Part shown: positions 8,843 to 16,545 of the stretch, piece after piece
Numbering within the stretch: the stretch's first letter is position 1
How the letters are laid out: every line of letters begins with the position of its first letter
Origin: Gordonibacter sp. An230
GTDB taxonomy: Bacteria > Actinomycetota > Coriobacteriia > Coriobacteriales > Eggerthellaceae
Length of the DNA: 64,000 nucleotides
NCBI RefSeq assembly: GCF_002159915.1
Contig: NZ_NFJP01000006.1
Coordinates: 62,001-126,000, forward strand
Direction of reading: 5' to 3'
Notes under the pieces: generated by a model
What the model saw: only the letters and a program-made list of their open reading frames with translations
What the model was told of the DNA's origin: nothing
The model's database searches: none
Made by a program: the position numbers and the translations under genes

Positions 8843-9841
8843 CTATCCTCCCAGTATCTCGCGGGCCCACGAGCCGGTCTTGCACATGGCGACGAGCATC
8901 ACGAGCATGAGCGCGAGCCACTGGGCGAACACCCCCATGGCATCGGCGAGCTGCCCCACCGCTCCCATGTCTCCGAGGTTCGCGTACCCGATGGAGGAGA
9001 TGATCGCCGGGAAGAAGTACAGGACGGCGAGCAGGAGCGCGTTGGCGAGGGCGACGCCGGCGAAGCTCTTGAGGAACCCGAGCCCCGCGCCGCGCGTGCC
9101 GTCCACGCCGAGCAGGGCGATGGGCAGGGCCGAGAACGCGGCGTACACGTATATCTGGACCGCTCGGCCATACACGAGCAGCTGGGCGACCACGTGCGCA
9201 GCGAACGCGCAGGCTATCTGGAGGCAGCAGACGACGAGCACGACGAGGCAGACGGCTATGTCGGTGCTCTCGAAGGCCGCGTCGGGCATCGACTGCGCGG
9301 CGACGCCGCTCGCCGCGGTGATCGACGCCATGACCTTCCCCGCCGTGCGGTAGATCGCATCGCATATCTGCATCGAGTTGTCGATGAGGAGCTTGCCTAC
9401 CGCGTACCCTACGAGCAGCATGCAGATGTTCTCAAGCCCGGGCATCCCGGTCATGGAGCCGTCTGCCCGCTGCGTCAGCTTGACGAACTGGAGGACCATC
9501 GACAGCGCCAGGACGCAGTAGGCGAGCGGACGGACGGCGTTGGCGTTGACGGCGCTGCCCATCTCGTGCACTCCGGAGAGGAGCTCTCCCAGGCCGCCGT
9601 GCTGCATCTGCGAGAGAACGGTTCCGGCGGCCAGCGCCCCCACGAGGTCGGTGGAGACGGAGGCGAGGGTGCGGCCGAGGTCGTTGCACAGGCCGCAGAG
9701 CCAGTTGTTTATATCGGTGCCGATGTCGGCCCAGGCCGTCCCGGGGAGGGCGGCGGTCGCAGCGAGGGCCAGCGCGAGGCACAGGGCGATCCTGCCCGCG
9801 GACGCGCGCGTCACGACGGCCCTCCGGCCATCGTGGAGCAT
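8843..9841 (-). CDS. VirB6/TrbL-like conjugation membrane protein
   Basis: A 332-residue polytopic membrane protein with an N-terminal signal-type hydrophobic segment ending near the sequence AWADIG, a periplasm-type loop with paired cysteines (CGLCND), and about six further membrane spans. This layout matches the VirB6/TrbL-like inner-membrane components of type IV secretion systems in Gram-positive ICEs. It follows the VirB4, hydrolase and secreted-protein genes as expected for a mating-pair channel module. The start at 9841 overlaps the end of the upstream gene by 31 bp; a later start (for example the methionine-poor region before the signal) cannot be excluded. The family assignment rests on topology and neighbourhood rather than on a diagnostic motif. 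Confidence 0.75.
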   Translation of the reverse strand: MLHDGRRAVVTRASAGRIALCLALALAATAALPGTAWADIGTDINNWLCGLCNDLGRTLASVSTDLVGALAAGTVLSQMQHGGLGELLSGVHEMGSAVNANAVRPLAYCVLALSMVLQFVKLTQRADGSMTGMPGLENICMLLVGYAVGKLLIDNSMQICDAIYRTAGKVMASITAASGVAAQSMPDAAFESTDIAVCLVVLVVCCLQIACAFAAHVVAQLLVYGRAVQIYVYAAFSALPIALLGVDGTRGAGLGFLKSFAGVALANALLLAVLYFFPAIISSIGYANLGDMGAVGQLADAMGVFAQWLALMLVMLVAMCKTGSWAREILGG

Positions 9842-10560
9842 GCGATCCCGCCCTTCCCGTCGCAGACGGCGGCCACCTCCACCCCCGGCGCGAACTCGGA
9901 GGCGAAGTAGAGCGTCGCGGTGCCCGCATCGAAGTCGACCGACGCCAGGCCCGTGAACTCGGCGCGGGTCGCCGCGGGCAGGTTGGCGCGGCAGTGCTCG
10001 GCGACGGCGGCTTCCACCTCCTCCGGGGCCGCCGCGGCGAGGGCCGCGGCCTCCTCGGTGACCCCGTTGACCTCATAGGCCGCCTCGGCGCTTCCCCGAT
10101 ACGAGGGGGCCAGCTTGAACGCGGGGGACTCGACCGCCGCCGCCCCCTCGGAGGGGAGCGACAGGGAGAGCGCCACGTGCTCGCCGCCGGCCTCGATGAC
10201 CGCGGTCGTCCCGTTCGGCCTCGCGTCCACGCTCTCGATGGAGAATTCCGTGACGACGCCCTCGGACTCTCCCGCCCGACGCTCGGTGAACGTCCCGTCG
10301 CCGAACTCGAGGACGATGGACCCTGTGGCGTCCGACCACGGGGCCGATCCGAGCCTCGCCAGGAGGTCCTGCGCCCCGGGCGGGGCCGCCTCGCCGTCCG
10401 GAAGGCCCTGGCCGTCCTCCCCGCGCTCCTGGGCGTTCTCCTGCTGGCCCGCCGCTCCGTCTCCTGCGGCCACCATGGCCGCGCATCGGGCGGCCGTGCC
10501 CCCGGTGAACAGCGCGACCGCGGCCGCCACGGCGATGATCGCCGCCCTCTTCCCTCTCAT
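9811..10560 (-). CDS. Secreted/anchored ICE protein of unknown function
   Basis: A 249-residue protein with an N-terminal signal or anchor segment (MRGKRAAIIAVAAAVALFTG), then a Gln/Glu/Asp-rich linker and a beta-rich extracellular domain of about 180 residues with no motif that I recognise. The start at 10560 overlaps the stop of the PP-loop gene. Position next to the VirB6-like gene and the cell-wall hydrolase is typical of TrbL/VirB8- or VirB5-like extracellular channel parts in Gram-positive conjugation systems, but the sequence shows only that it is exported. Confidence 0.7.
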   Translation of the reverse strand: MRGKRAAIIAVAAAVALFTGGTAARCAAMVAAGDGAAGQQENAQERGEDGQGLPDGEAAPPGAQDLLARLGSAPWSDATGSIVLEFGDGTFTERRAGESEGVVTEFSIESVDARPNGTTAVIEAGGEHVALSLSLPSEGAAAVESPAFKLAPSYRGSAEAAYEVNGVTEEAAALAAAAPEEVEAAVAEHCRANLPAATRAEFTGLASVDFDAGTATLYFASEFAPGVEVAAVCDGKGGIACSTMAGGPS

Positions 10561-11327
10561 GGCATCTCCTTGTCTCTCGCGTCGATTCCCGTCCGGGCGC
10601 CGCCCGCCGGGCCCTCTTGCGCGTCCTCGGAGGCGAACCGCCGCTCCAGGTCGGCGACGGAGCACCCTATGCGGAACGTGTTCCAGGCCCGCTCGTCCAT
10701 GCGGCCCAGCAAGCTCCACAGGTCGGGGTGCCGCCTTCGCAGCGCGCGCAGGTCGGGGAGGGACTGGAGGGGGCAGCACCAGCATGAGAGCCTGTTGAAA
10801 TGCCGGTACTCGCCCTCCCAGTCGAGTCCCCGCCTCCGGCAGTAGTCCAGGGCGTCCGCCTCCGTCACGCCCCATTCGGCCAGCGGGTAGCGCACCCCGC
10901 GCCTCTCCCTTCTCCGGCGAGGCGCCTCGTCGGCCGCTATCCCCAGGTACTGGGTCACGGGCCTCCCCGCGCTCGCGGCGCGGAGGTGGCGCGCGATCGG
11001 TTCGACCTTGAGCCGGGCGGTGCACCATCGGGCGCGCGGCCGCGGCCAGCCGTAGCCGCGGCCGCCTGCCCGCTTCCCGCGCGTGATCTCGTGGTCGAGC
11101 AGGTAGTGCTCGAACGAGAGCGGGGGTCGGACGCGGACGACGGGCACGCCCGACAGCTCCTCGACGCGCGCGAGGTGGGCCTCCATGGCGGGGAGGTCCA
11201 TGCCCGTGTCCGCGTACACCGCCGCGTCAACCCTCATGCCCCTCTCGACCATCATGAGGAGCATCGCCGTGCTGTCCTTGCCCCCGCTCAGGGAGACGGC
11301 GTGGTATCCGCTCCGATCCTGCTCCAT
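10557..11327 (-). CDS. PP-loop ATPase / PAPS-reductase-family protein of the ICE
   Basis: A 256-residue member of the adenine-nucleotide alpha-hydrolase (PP-loop) superfamily. The signature SGGKDST is at residues 14-20, with YADTGMDLP after it, a WCTARLK motif, YLGIAADE and a CWCCP cysteine cluster that could bind a metal. These features match the PAPS-reductase-like accessory proteins common in ICEs rather than a sulfate-assimilation CysH. The start at 11327 was chosen over one 48 bp upstream because a strong GAGGAGG ribosome site sits just before it, giving an 8-bp gap after the hydrolase stop. The substrate is unknown; relatives include DndC-type DNA-modification enzymes, but no dnd partners are present here. 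Confidence 0.85.
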   Translation of the reverse strand: MEQDRSGYHAVSLSGGKDSTAMLLMMVERGMRVDAAVYADTGMDLPAMEAHLARVEELSGVPVVRVRPPLSFEHYLLDHEITRGKRAGGRGYGWPRPRARWCTARLKVEPIARHLRAASAGRPVTQYLGIAADEAPRRRRERRGVRYPLAEWGVTEADALDYCRRRGLDWEGEYRHFNRLSCWCCPLQSLPDLRALRRRHPDLWSLLGRMDERAWNTFRIGCSVADLERRFASEDAQEGPAGGARTGIDARDKEMP

Positions 11328-11335
11328 CCGGTCCC

Positions 11336-13081
11336 TCACCTCCTCGAAAGGTCGTCTCCGGAAAGCCAGCCCCATCCGAGCCAGCCCACGCGCCCGTTGC
11401 AGTTCGCGTACTGGGAGGAGGCCCATTCCAGCAGGCTCCACACCCGAGAGTAGTCGGCCACCTGGCCGTCTCCGAGGTAGATGCCCACGTGCCCGTAGGG
11501 GTTCTCCGCCCCGAGCCCGGGGTAGGGCCAGCCCGACGCGTACACCGCCGCCCCGACGGGGATGGCCCCCGCGTCCTCCGACACCCCGTTCGCGAGCCAG
11601 TCGTCCCAGGCCGACGCGTACCGGGCGCACGCTCCGGACCCGAAAGCCCTGTCGTACATGTCGTTCGCCCATCTGGCGCACTGCTGCTGGTAGTAAGGGG
11701 AGTTCGTCGCGTTCTGACGCGCTATGTCCGCGAGGGACCGCTGCGCATCGCTTCCACCTTCGGACCCGGTCCCCCACGGATAGTAGGCCATCACCTTTTC
11801 GGCGTGGTTCGCCGTGCCCTTGAAGCCCTCGGGGAGCGTCGCCTGGAACTCCTCGGAGGCGTCGATGGACCATTCTTCGATGCCGCGCGCCTGGCACCAC
11901 GAGAACCATGCCGACATGTTGTAGTTGTAGCCCTGCGCTATGAGGGCGAGCTTCCCCGCGTCCTCGATGCCGATCTCCCCCAGGTAGCCGCTCCACATCT
12001 CCAGCCCGTCGCGGAAGTAAAGCGTTCCCGCGTAGATGGACGCCCGGGCCGTCGATGCCCCCGCGTCGCGCCACGGCCACTCTCCCACGGAGGGGCAGCA
12101 TGCGACGGGGCTTCCGCGGGACGCTCCGTGCACGACTACGCCCCCGTAGCCGCATTCGGACGCTTGCATGACGTCCTGCCTCACGGAGGACAGGGGCGTT
12201 CCGCAGCCGCCGGGGCACGACACGTAGTCCGCCCCTCCGGCTGCGGGCACGCCCAGGTCCCCTCCGGATTCGGCGGCCATGAGTGCCAGGATGAAATCGG
12301 CCCAGCCCGCCTCGTCGAGCACCTCCGCGCACACCTCTTCGACCTCTCCTCGCAGCGCCTCGCAAGCCGCGGGCAAGGGCACGGCCGCGGTGCCCCTGTT
12401 CGCGTCCTCCCAGAACCACGAGAACGAGAAGACGGCGACGATGGCGGCGCATGCGGTCGCCGCAACCGCCGCGGCCGCCCCCGCGCCCCCGGCGGCCGGG
12501 AGGGCTCCCCCGGCCGCGAGCGCGGCCGCCTTCGCCAGCGGGCCCTTCGGGGCGGCGGTCGCGCCCCGGCCCGCGAGGGCGCTCCCCGCCGGCCGGGACG
12601 GTGCCGGACGCGCTCCCCCTGCCCGGAAGGCGCGGCGGGGAGCCTCCCTCCGCGCCGCGCCTCCGGCCCTCGGGCCGACCGACCCGGCGGGGGAGCGGCG
12701 AGGCCGGAGCGCGCTGCGCGCAGCCGAGCCGGCGGCGCGGAGGCTCCCGCTCTCGTCCTCGCCCTCGACGCGCGCGGCGGCCGCGCCCGCCCCGCGCCCG
12801 CCCGCCGCCAAGAGGGCCGCCCCGCGCCCGCCCGCCGCCTCTGCCGGGCCCTGCCCGGCCTCCCGGCCCTCGGGCGCGGCCTCCTCTTCCGCCGCTCTCC
12901 TCGCGGCCGCTTTGCGCGAGCGCTCGGCCGCGGCGCCCCCTCCCTGCGGCCCGGCCGCCCCGCGCCCCCCGCCTCGGCGCGCGCGAGCTGCGAAGTCGAA
13001 CGGGCCGTCGCCGCGGTCCCTCCGCGCGTCGTCCACCATGCGCAGGAGAGGCCCCCTGCGGCCGTCTCTACGCGCGCCCAT
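11336..13081 (-). CDS. Conjugation cell-wall hydrolase (lysozyme-like plus NlpC/P60-type domain)
   Basis: A 581-residue membrane-anchored peptidoglycan hydrolase that would open the wall for the mating channel. Residues about 1-200 are a cytoplasmic, extremely Ala/Gly/Arg-rich low-complexity region, followed by a hydrophobic span near 205-230. A lysozyme-like domain (about 240-420) contains LMAAESGGD and YNYNMSAWF. The C-terminal peptidase-type domain has a cysteine in QQQCARWANDMYD (about 467) and a histidine in HVGIYLGDG (about 528), the pattern of NlpC/P60 or CHAP enzymes. The start at 13081 has GGAGGAG upstream and overlaps the virB4 stop by 14 bp. The arginine-rich head is unusual; it may interact with the ATPases or be compositional drift. 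Confidence 0.85.
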   Translation of the reverse strand: MGARRDGRRGPLLRMVDDARRDRGDGPFDFAARARRGGGRGAAGPQGGGAAAERSRKAAARRAAEEEAAPEGREAGQGPAEAAGGRGAALLAAGGRGAGAAAARVEGEDESGSLRAAGSAARSALRPRRSPAGSVGPRAGGAARREAPRRAFRAGGARPAPSRPAGSALAGRGATAAPKGPLAKAAALAAGGALPAAGGAGAAAAVAATACAAIVAVFSFSWFWEDANRGTAAVPLPAACEALRGEVEEVCAEVLDEAGWADFILALMAAESGGDLGVPAAGGADYVSCPGGCGTPLSSVRQDVMQASECGYGGVVVHGASRGSPVACCPSVGEWPWRDAGASTARASIYAGTLYFRDGLEMWSGYLGEIGIEDAGKLALIAQGYNYNMSAWFSWCQARGIEEWSIDASEEFQATLPEGFKGTANHAEKVMAYYPWGTGSEGGSDAQRSLADIARQNATNSPYYQQQCARWANDMYDRAFGSGACARYASAWDDWLANGVSEDAGAIPVGAAVYASGWPYPGLGAENPYGHVGIYLGDGQVADYSRVWSLLEWASSQYANCNGRVGWLGWGWLSGDDLSRR

Positions 13082-15863
13082 CCCGGTGCTCCTCCCTCGC
13101 TGCCCTCGCCTCGGCCTCGCGCTCGTTCGGGTTGGTCGTCATGAGCCGGTAGAGCGCGGTGCCCTTGGGGTAGACGTTTCTGAACGGGATGACGGCCGGC
13201 CCCGCCACGAGCAGGCCGCACCCCGGCTCGGCGTCCTTGATGTAGCCGAGCTCCGTGTCCGAGAGCGAGAGGATCTTCTTGAGGTGCATCCGGTTGTTGT
13301 AGGATTGATCGAGCAGGATCTGGAACTCGCAGGACGAGAGCATCTGCCGGAACGTGTCGTTTCCCAGGATGCGGTCGGGGTGCTGGGTTATCCCCGTGGG
13401 TATGAGGCCGTAGCTGCGGCCCTCGGCGAAGTACTTCTGCAGGTACCCCATCGCGTAGGGGTTGCCCTCGAAGTTCTGTATCTCGTCTATGTAGACCCAC
13501 GTCCGCACGCCCCGCCCCTCGTTCTCGGTCACGTGGAGCCATGCGCGGTCCATGACGGCCATGGAGCCGGCCATGGCCAGCTGCGGCCCCATGCGCTTGG
13601 TGGACCAGCTCGCCCACGGCGCGTCGGCGTCGATGTCCGTGGTGTGCGAGAAGCACGAGAGCGTCCCGTTCACGTACATCTCCAGGGCCCGCGCCATCGT
13701 GTCGGCCTCGGGGTCGGGCTGCGTTCTCAGGAGGTCCCAGAAGTCGGCGACCGTGGGCATGTCCCCGGGCGGGGCGCCCGGGCTCCACCGGGAGTACGTC
13801 TGCCTCACGCACCGGTCGAGGATCGACCGCTCCACCGGCGTGATCCCGCCGTCGGGGGCGAGGATGTCGGAGAAGAACGCCACGAGGAACTCGGACTTGA
13901 AGAGCACGGGGTTGCTCCCCGCCCCCGAGTAGTTCTCGTTGAGGTCGAAGATGTTGATGTGGTGGGGGCTGTCCACGGCGAGCTCGAAGGACTGGCCTCC
14001 CCACGCCTCCATGCACGCGCCGTACTCCCCCTTGGGGTCGACGATGATGCCGTGGTCGTCGGGGTTGCCGAACCTCGCGTTGAATATCTCGCCCTTGTTG
14101 TTCATCCCCTTTCCCGCCCCCGGCTTGCCGAAGATGAACCCGGCGGGGGTCTTCAGGGTCTTGCGGTTGAAGATGATGGGGTTGCCCGAGAGCTGGTTCT
14201 GCCCGTAGTACACGCCCCCCTCCTGCATGAGCTCGCGCGAGGAGAACGGCAGCAGCATGGCGGCCTCGGCCGTGGTGAAGGTGCGGTCGAGGCGGACGTG
14301 GTCGAACCCGAGGGGGAGCGCGGAGTTGAACGCCCGCTCCTGGCGCAGGTCGTAGGACGAGAGCCTGACGCCCGCCTTGCGCGCCGCCGACGTGACCTGG
14401 TAGACGCGCGAGGACAGCTCGTCGAGGTCACGGCCCCACACGAGGACGACCACGGACACGCCGAAGAGGTGCTGGCTGCGGCTGCGCAGGTCGTCCAGCA
14501 GGTCGCCCGCTTCGGACTCCCGGTGCTGCACCTCGAGCGAAACCCCGAGCTCGGGGTCGAGGCCCTGCCTGAACGCCTGCTGCTGGGAGCGGGCCTTCTC
14601 TCCGCGCATCCATGCGAGCTTCTTGAGGACCATGGCCACCGCATCGCCCTGGTCGTAGGCGTGGTAGTGGACGGACACGTTGAGGGGCACGGGGAGGTCG
14701 GTGATCGACGCGAGCGCCCGGTCGGTCAGGTCGGAGGGCCAGCTCTGCGCGACGAGCGCTTGCGCGAACACGTCCCCCGCCGCGGGGGCGTTGTTGATCC
14801 TGAAGAAGCGCCCTTGGGGGTCGAGGGACGCGGAGAAGTCGAACGACGACGGCGCCACGGCGTCCTTGGTCGTCTCGCCCGAGACGAGGGACCGCCCGTA
14901 GTCGAACGGGAGGTCCCCGTCCGGGGCGATCTGGGAGCGGACGAGCCTGAGCCGGTCCATCCCGTCGAGCTTGCGCACCTCGCACCCCATGCGCCTCAGC
15001 ATGTCGGCCACGTCGTCGCGGACCCTCGCGAGCAGGGGGAGCGCCTCGTCCCGTCCCGCGGCGCGCACGCTCACGGTCAGATAGCGCTCGCGCGTGATGC
15101 CCTGCGTCGATTCGGCCGCCTTGTCCGCGAGCATCCGGTTGTACTCCCGCACGTAGACGTCGCTCGCGCCCCCCGTCTCGGGCAGCATCGTGCGCCTCAT
15201 GCACGCGTCCTCGTCCCGCGCGAGGGAGACGGCGTTGAGCTGGAGCCCCGTCTGGGGGCCGAAGTAGTTGAGCACGCCGCACCACGCGTTGAACGCGCTC
15301 CGCTGGTCCTCGGGGGACGCCGTGCGATAGTTGATGTCCGAGAAGGAGAGCGTCTCCGAGAACGTCCCCGGCGCGCTCTCGCACACGCCGTCCTCGTACA
15401 TGAGCGAGTACCCGATGAGGTCCTGCGCCCTCCGGGCGCGGGAGAGCCCGTCGGACCATGCCTCGGCGCGGCGGCTTTCCGTCCGGCTCTGGCGGCGCAT
15501 GAGCGTGTCGACGTCCCGGTAGACCCCGGCGCGCTGCGTGGCAATCCGGCGCGCGTCCGCGCTCTGCGCCCGGCGGGCGGCCTCGCACTCCCTCCCGGCT
15601 CGCCGGGCCTCCCGTCGTGCCTTCTTGGCGGCGGCCCTCGATTCGCTGACGGTCCGGCGGGAGCTGTCGAAGAGCCTCCTCTCCGCCTCCCTCGCCTCCC
15701 CGCGCGCCCGCAGCCTGCCGAGGAGGGGGAGGGAGCCGTCGCCCGCCGCGGCCCGCCTATCCTCTATGTACGCTCTGAGCTCTTCTCGCCCTTCGTAGCT
15801 CTCCCCGCGACGCGGGCCGTCCGAGAAGTTCCTCTCCCCGAGCGGGTTTCCTTGCTGCTCCAT
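13068..15863 (-). CDS. virB4: VirB4-family conjugation ATPase
   Basis: A 931-residue ATPase that powers the type IV secretion channel of the element. The C-terminal motor domain has the P-loop FIFGKPGAGKG (about 577-587), a second nucleotide motif IIVDPKGEY shortly after, and a Walker B segment WVYIDEIQNF (about 790). The P-loop reads GAGKG where GAGKS or GAGKT is expected, so the residue that normally contacts magnesium is glycine. The first 100 residues are charged. The start at 15863 is fixed by a GAGGAGG ribosome site and overlaps the end of the PrgI gene by 107 bp in another frame, implying tight coupling. Homology to VirB4 is clear from motif order, length and position after PrgI. Confidence 0.93.
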   Translation of the reverse strand: MEQQGNPLGERNFSDGPRRGESYEGREELRAYIEDRRAAAGDGSLPLLGRLRARGEAREAERRLFDSSRRTVSESRAAAKKARREARRAGRECEAARRAQSADARRIATQRAGVYRDVDTLMRRQSRTESRRAEAWSDGLSRARRAQDLIGYSLMYEDGVCESAPGTFSETLSFSDINYRTASPEDQRSAFNAWCGVLNYFGPQTGLQLNAVSLARDEDACMRRTMLPETGGASDVYVREYNRMLADKAAESTQGITRERYLTVSVRAAGRDEALPLLARVRDDVADMLRRMGCEVRKLDGMDRLRLVRSQIAPDGDLPFDYGRSLVSGETTKDAVAPSSFDFSASLDPQGRFFRINNAPAAGDVFAQALVAQSWPSDLTDRALASITDLPVPLNVSVHYHAYDQGDAVAMVLKKLAWMRGEKARSQQQAFRQGLDPELGVSLEVQHRESEAGDLLDDLRSRSQHLFGVSVVVLVWGRDLDELSSRVYQVTSAARKAGVRLSSYDLRQERAFNSALPLGFDHVRLDRTFTTAEAAMLLPFSSRELMQEGGVYYGQNQLSGNPIIFNRKTLKTPAGFIFGKPGAGKGMNNKGEIFNARFGNPDDHGIIVDPKGEYGACMEAWGGQSFELAVDSPHHINIFDLNENYSGAGSNPVLFKSEFLVAFFSDILAPDGGITPVERSILDRCVRQTYSRWSPGAPPGDMPTVADFWDLLRTQPDPEADTMARALEMYVNGTLSCFSHTTDIDADAPWASWSTKRMGPQLAMAGSMAVMDRAWLHVTENEGRGVRTWVYIDEIQNFEGNPYAMGYLQKYFAEGRSYGLIPTGITQHPDRILGNDTFRQMLSSCEFQILLDQSYNNRMHLKKILSLSDTELGYIKDAEPGCGLLVAGPAVIPFRNVYPKGTALYRLMTTNPNEREAEARAAREEHRDGRA

Positions 15864-16203
15864 GTCTCCTCCTCATCCTGCGCGCCCTGCGGTCGGCGGG
15901 GCGCGCCGCTTCGTTCGGCACGCGGCTCTTCCCGAATCGGTGGCGGGCCCATGCGGCGAGGTAGTCCTCGGCCGGCAGCCCGAGGGGGCGCCAGAAGCCG
16001 AGGAGCCACACGGGCACGCACACCCCTATGACCGGCCATGCGGCGTCCTCGGGCCGCATTCCCCAGACGTGGACGAGCGCCGCGCCGAGGCCGACCGCCG
16101 TCGCCGCTGCGGCGGCGACGCAGACGGCCTTGCGCCCCGACAGCCCGAACAGGGGCTTCTCCCGGTAGTCGCGCACGTCCGCGTGGACGGATATCTCGAT
16201 CAT
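15757..16203 (-). CDS. PrgI-family conjugation membrane protein
   Basis: A 148-residue protein with the PrgI-type start MIEISVHADVRDYREK, two membrane spans (about 26-46 and 55-73), and a basic C-terminal tail ending in an Arg/Ala-rich segment. PrgI proteins are small inner-membrane parts of Gram-positive type IV secretion systems and normally precede the VirB4 gene, as here. The last 35 codons overlap the start of virB4 in another frame, so the tail may be partly free of selection. It begins a few bases after the Maff2-like gene stop (16205), in the same operon. Confidence 0.85.
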   Translation of the reverse strand: MIEISVHADVRDYREKPLFGLSGRKAVCVAAAAATAVGLGAALVHVWGMRPEDAAWPVIGVCVPVWLLGFWRPLGLPAEDYLAAWARHRFGKSRVPNEAARPADRRARRMRRRHGAARKPARGEELLGRPASRGELRRARRAQSVHRG

Positions 16204-16204
16204 C

Positions 16205-16426
16205 TCAGTAGGGCCAGGTCTGGGCGAGGGCCACGAAACCGCCGGCCACCGCCACGATGATCGCCCCGCCGACGAGCTGGCCGAGCCCCGAGTTCATCGA
16301 CATGCCCTGGCCGTCCTTGATGGCGTCGGACACCTTGAGGGCCCCGAAGAGCAGGTGGTAGCCCCCGTACAGGCCGACGGCCGCCCCTACGACGGTCGAT
16401 ATGCCGGAGAGAGATGTGAGGTCCAT
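16205..16426 (-). CDS. Maff2-like small conjugation membrane protein
   Basis: A 73-residue protein with two membrane spans separated by a short loop (GALKVSDAIKDGQGMSMNSG). Size, topology and location between the coupling ATPase and PrgI fit the Maff2 family, which occupies the VirB2/TrbC position in many ICEs. The start at 16426 is preceded by GAAAGGA at a good distance; a longer upstream reading frame lacks such a site and is compositionally odd. The 120-bp gap upstream, to the coupling-protein stop, is mostly GC-rich non-coding DNA. Confidence 0.82.
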   Translation of the reverse strand: MDLTSLSGISTVVGAAVGLYGGYHLLFGALKVSDAIKDGQGMSMNSGLGQLVGGAIIVAVAGGFVALAQTWPY

Positions 16427-16545
16427 GGTCGGTCCTTTCATGTAGAATGGCCCTGGCCGTCGCCTTCGGGCCTCGGTCTGTCCTTTTGGGCGGGGGCGCC
16501 GCGCGGGGGTAGGAGCCTGTCGCGGGGCGCCGCCCCCGCCCCTCG

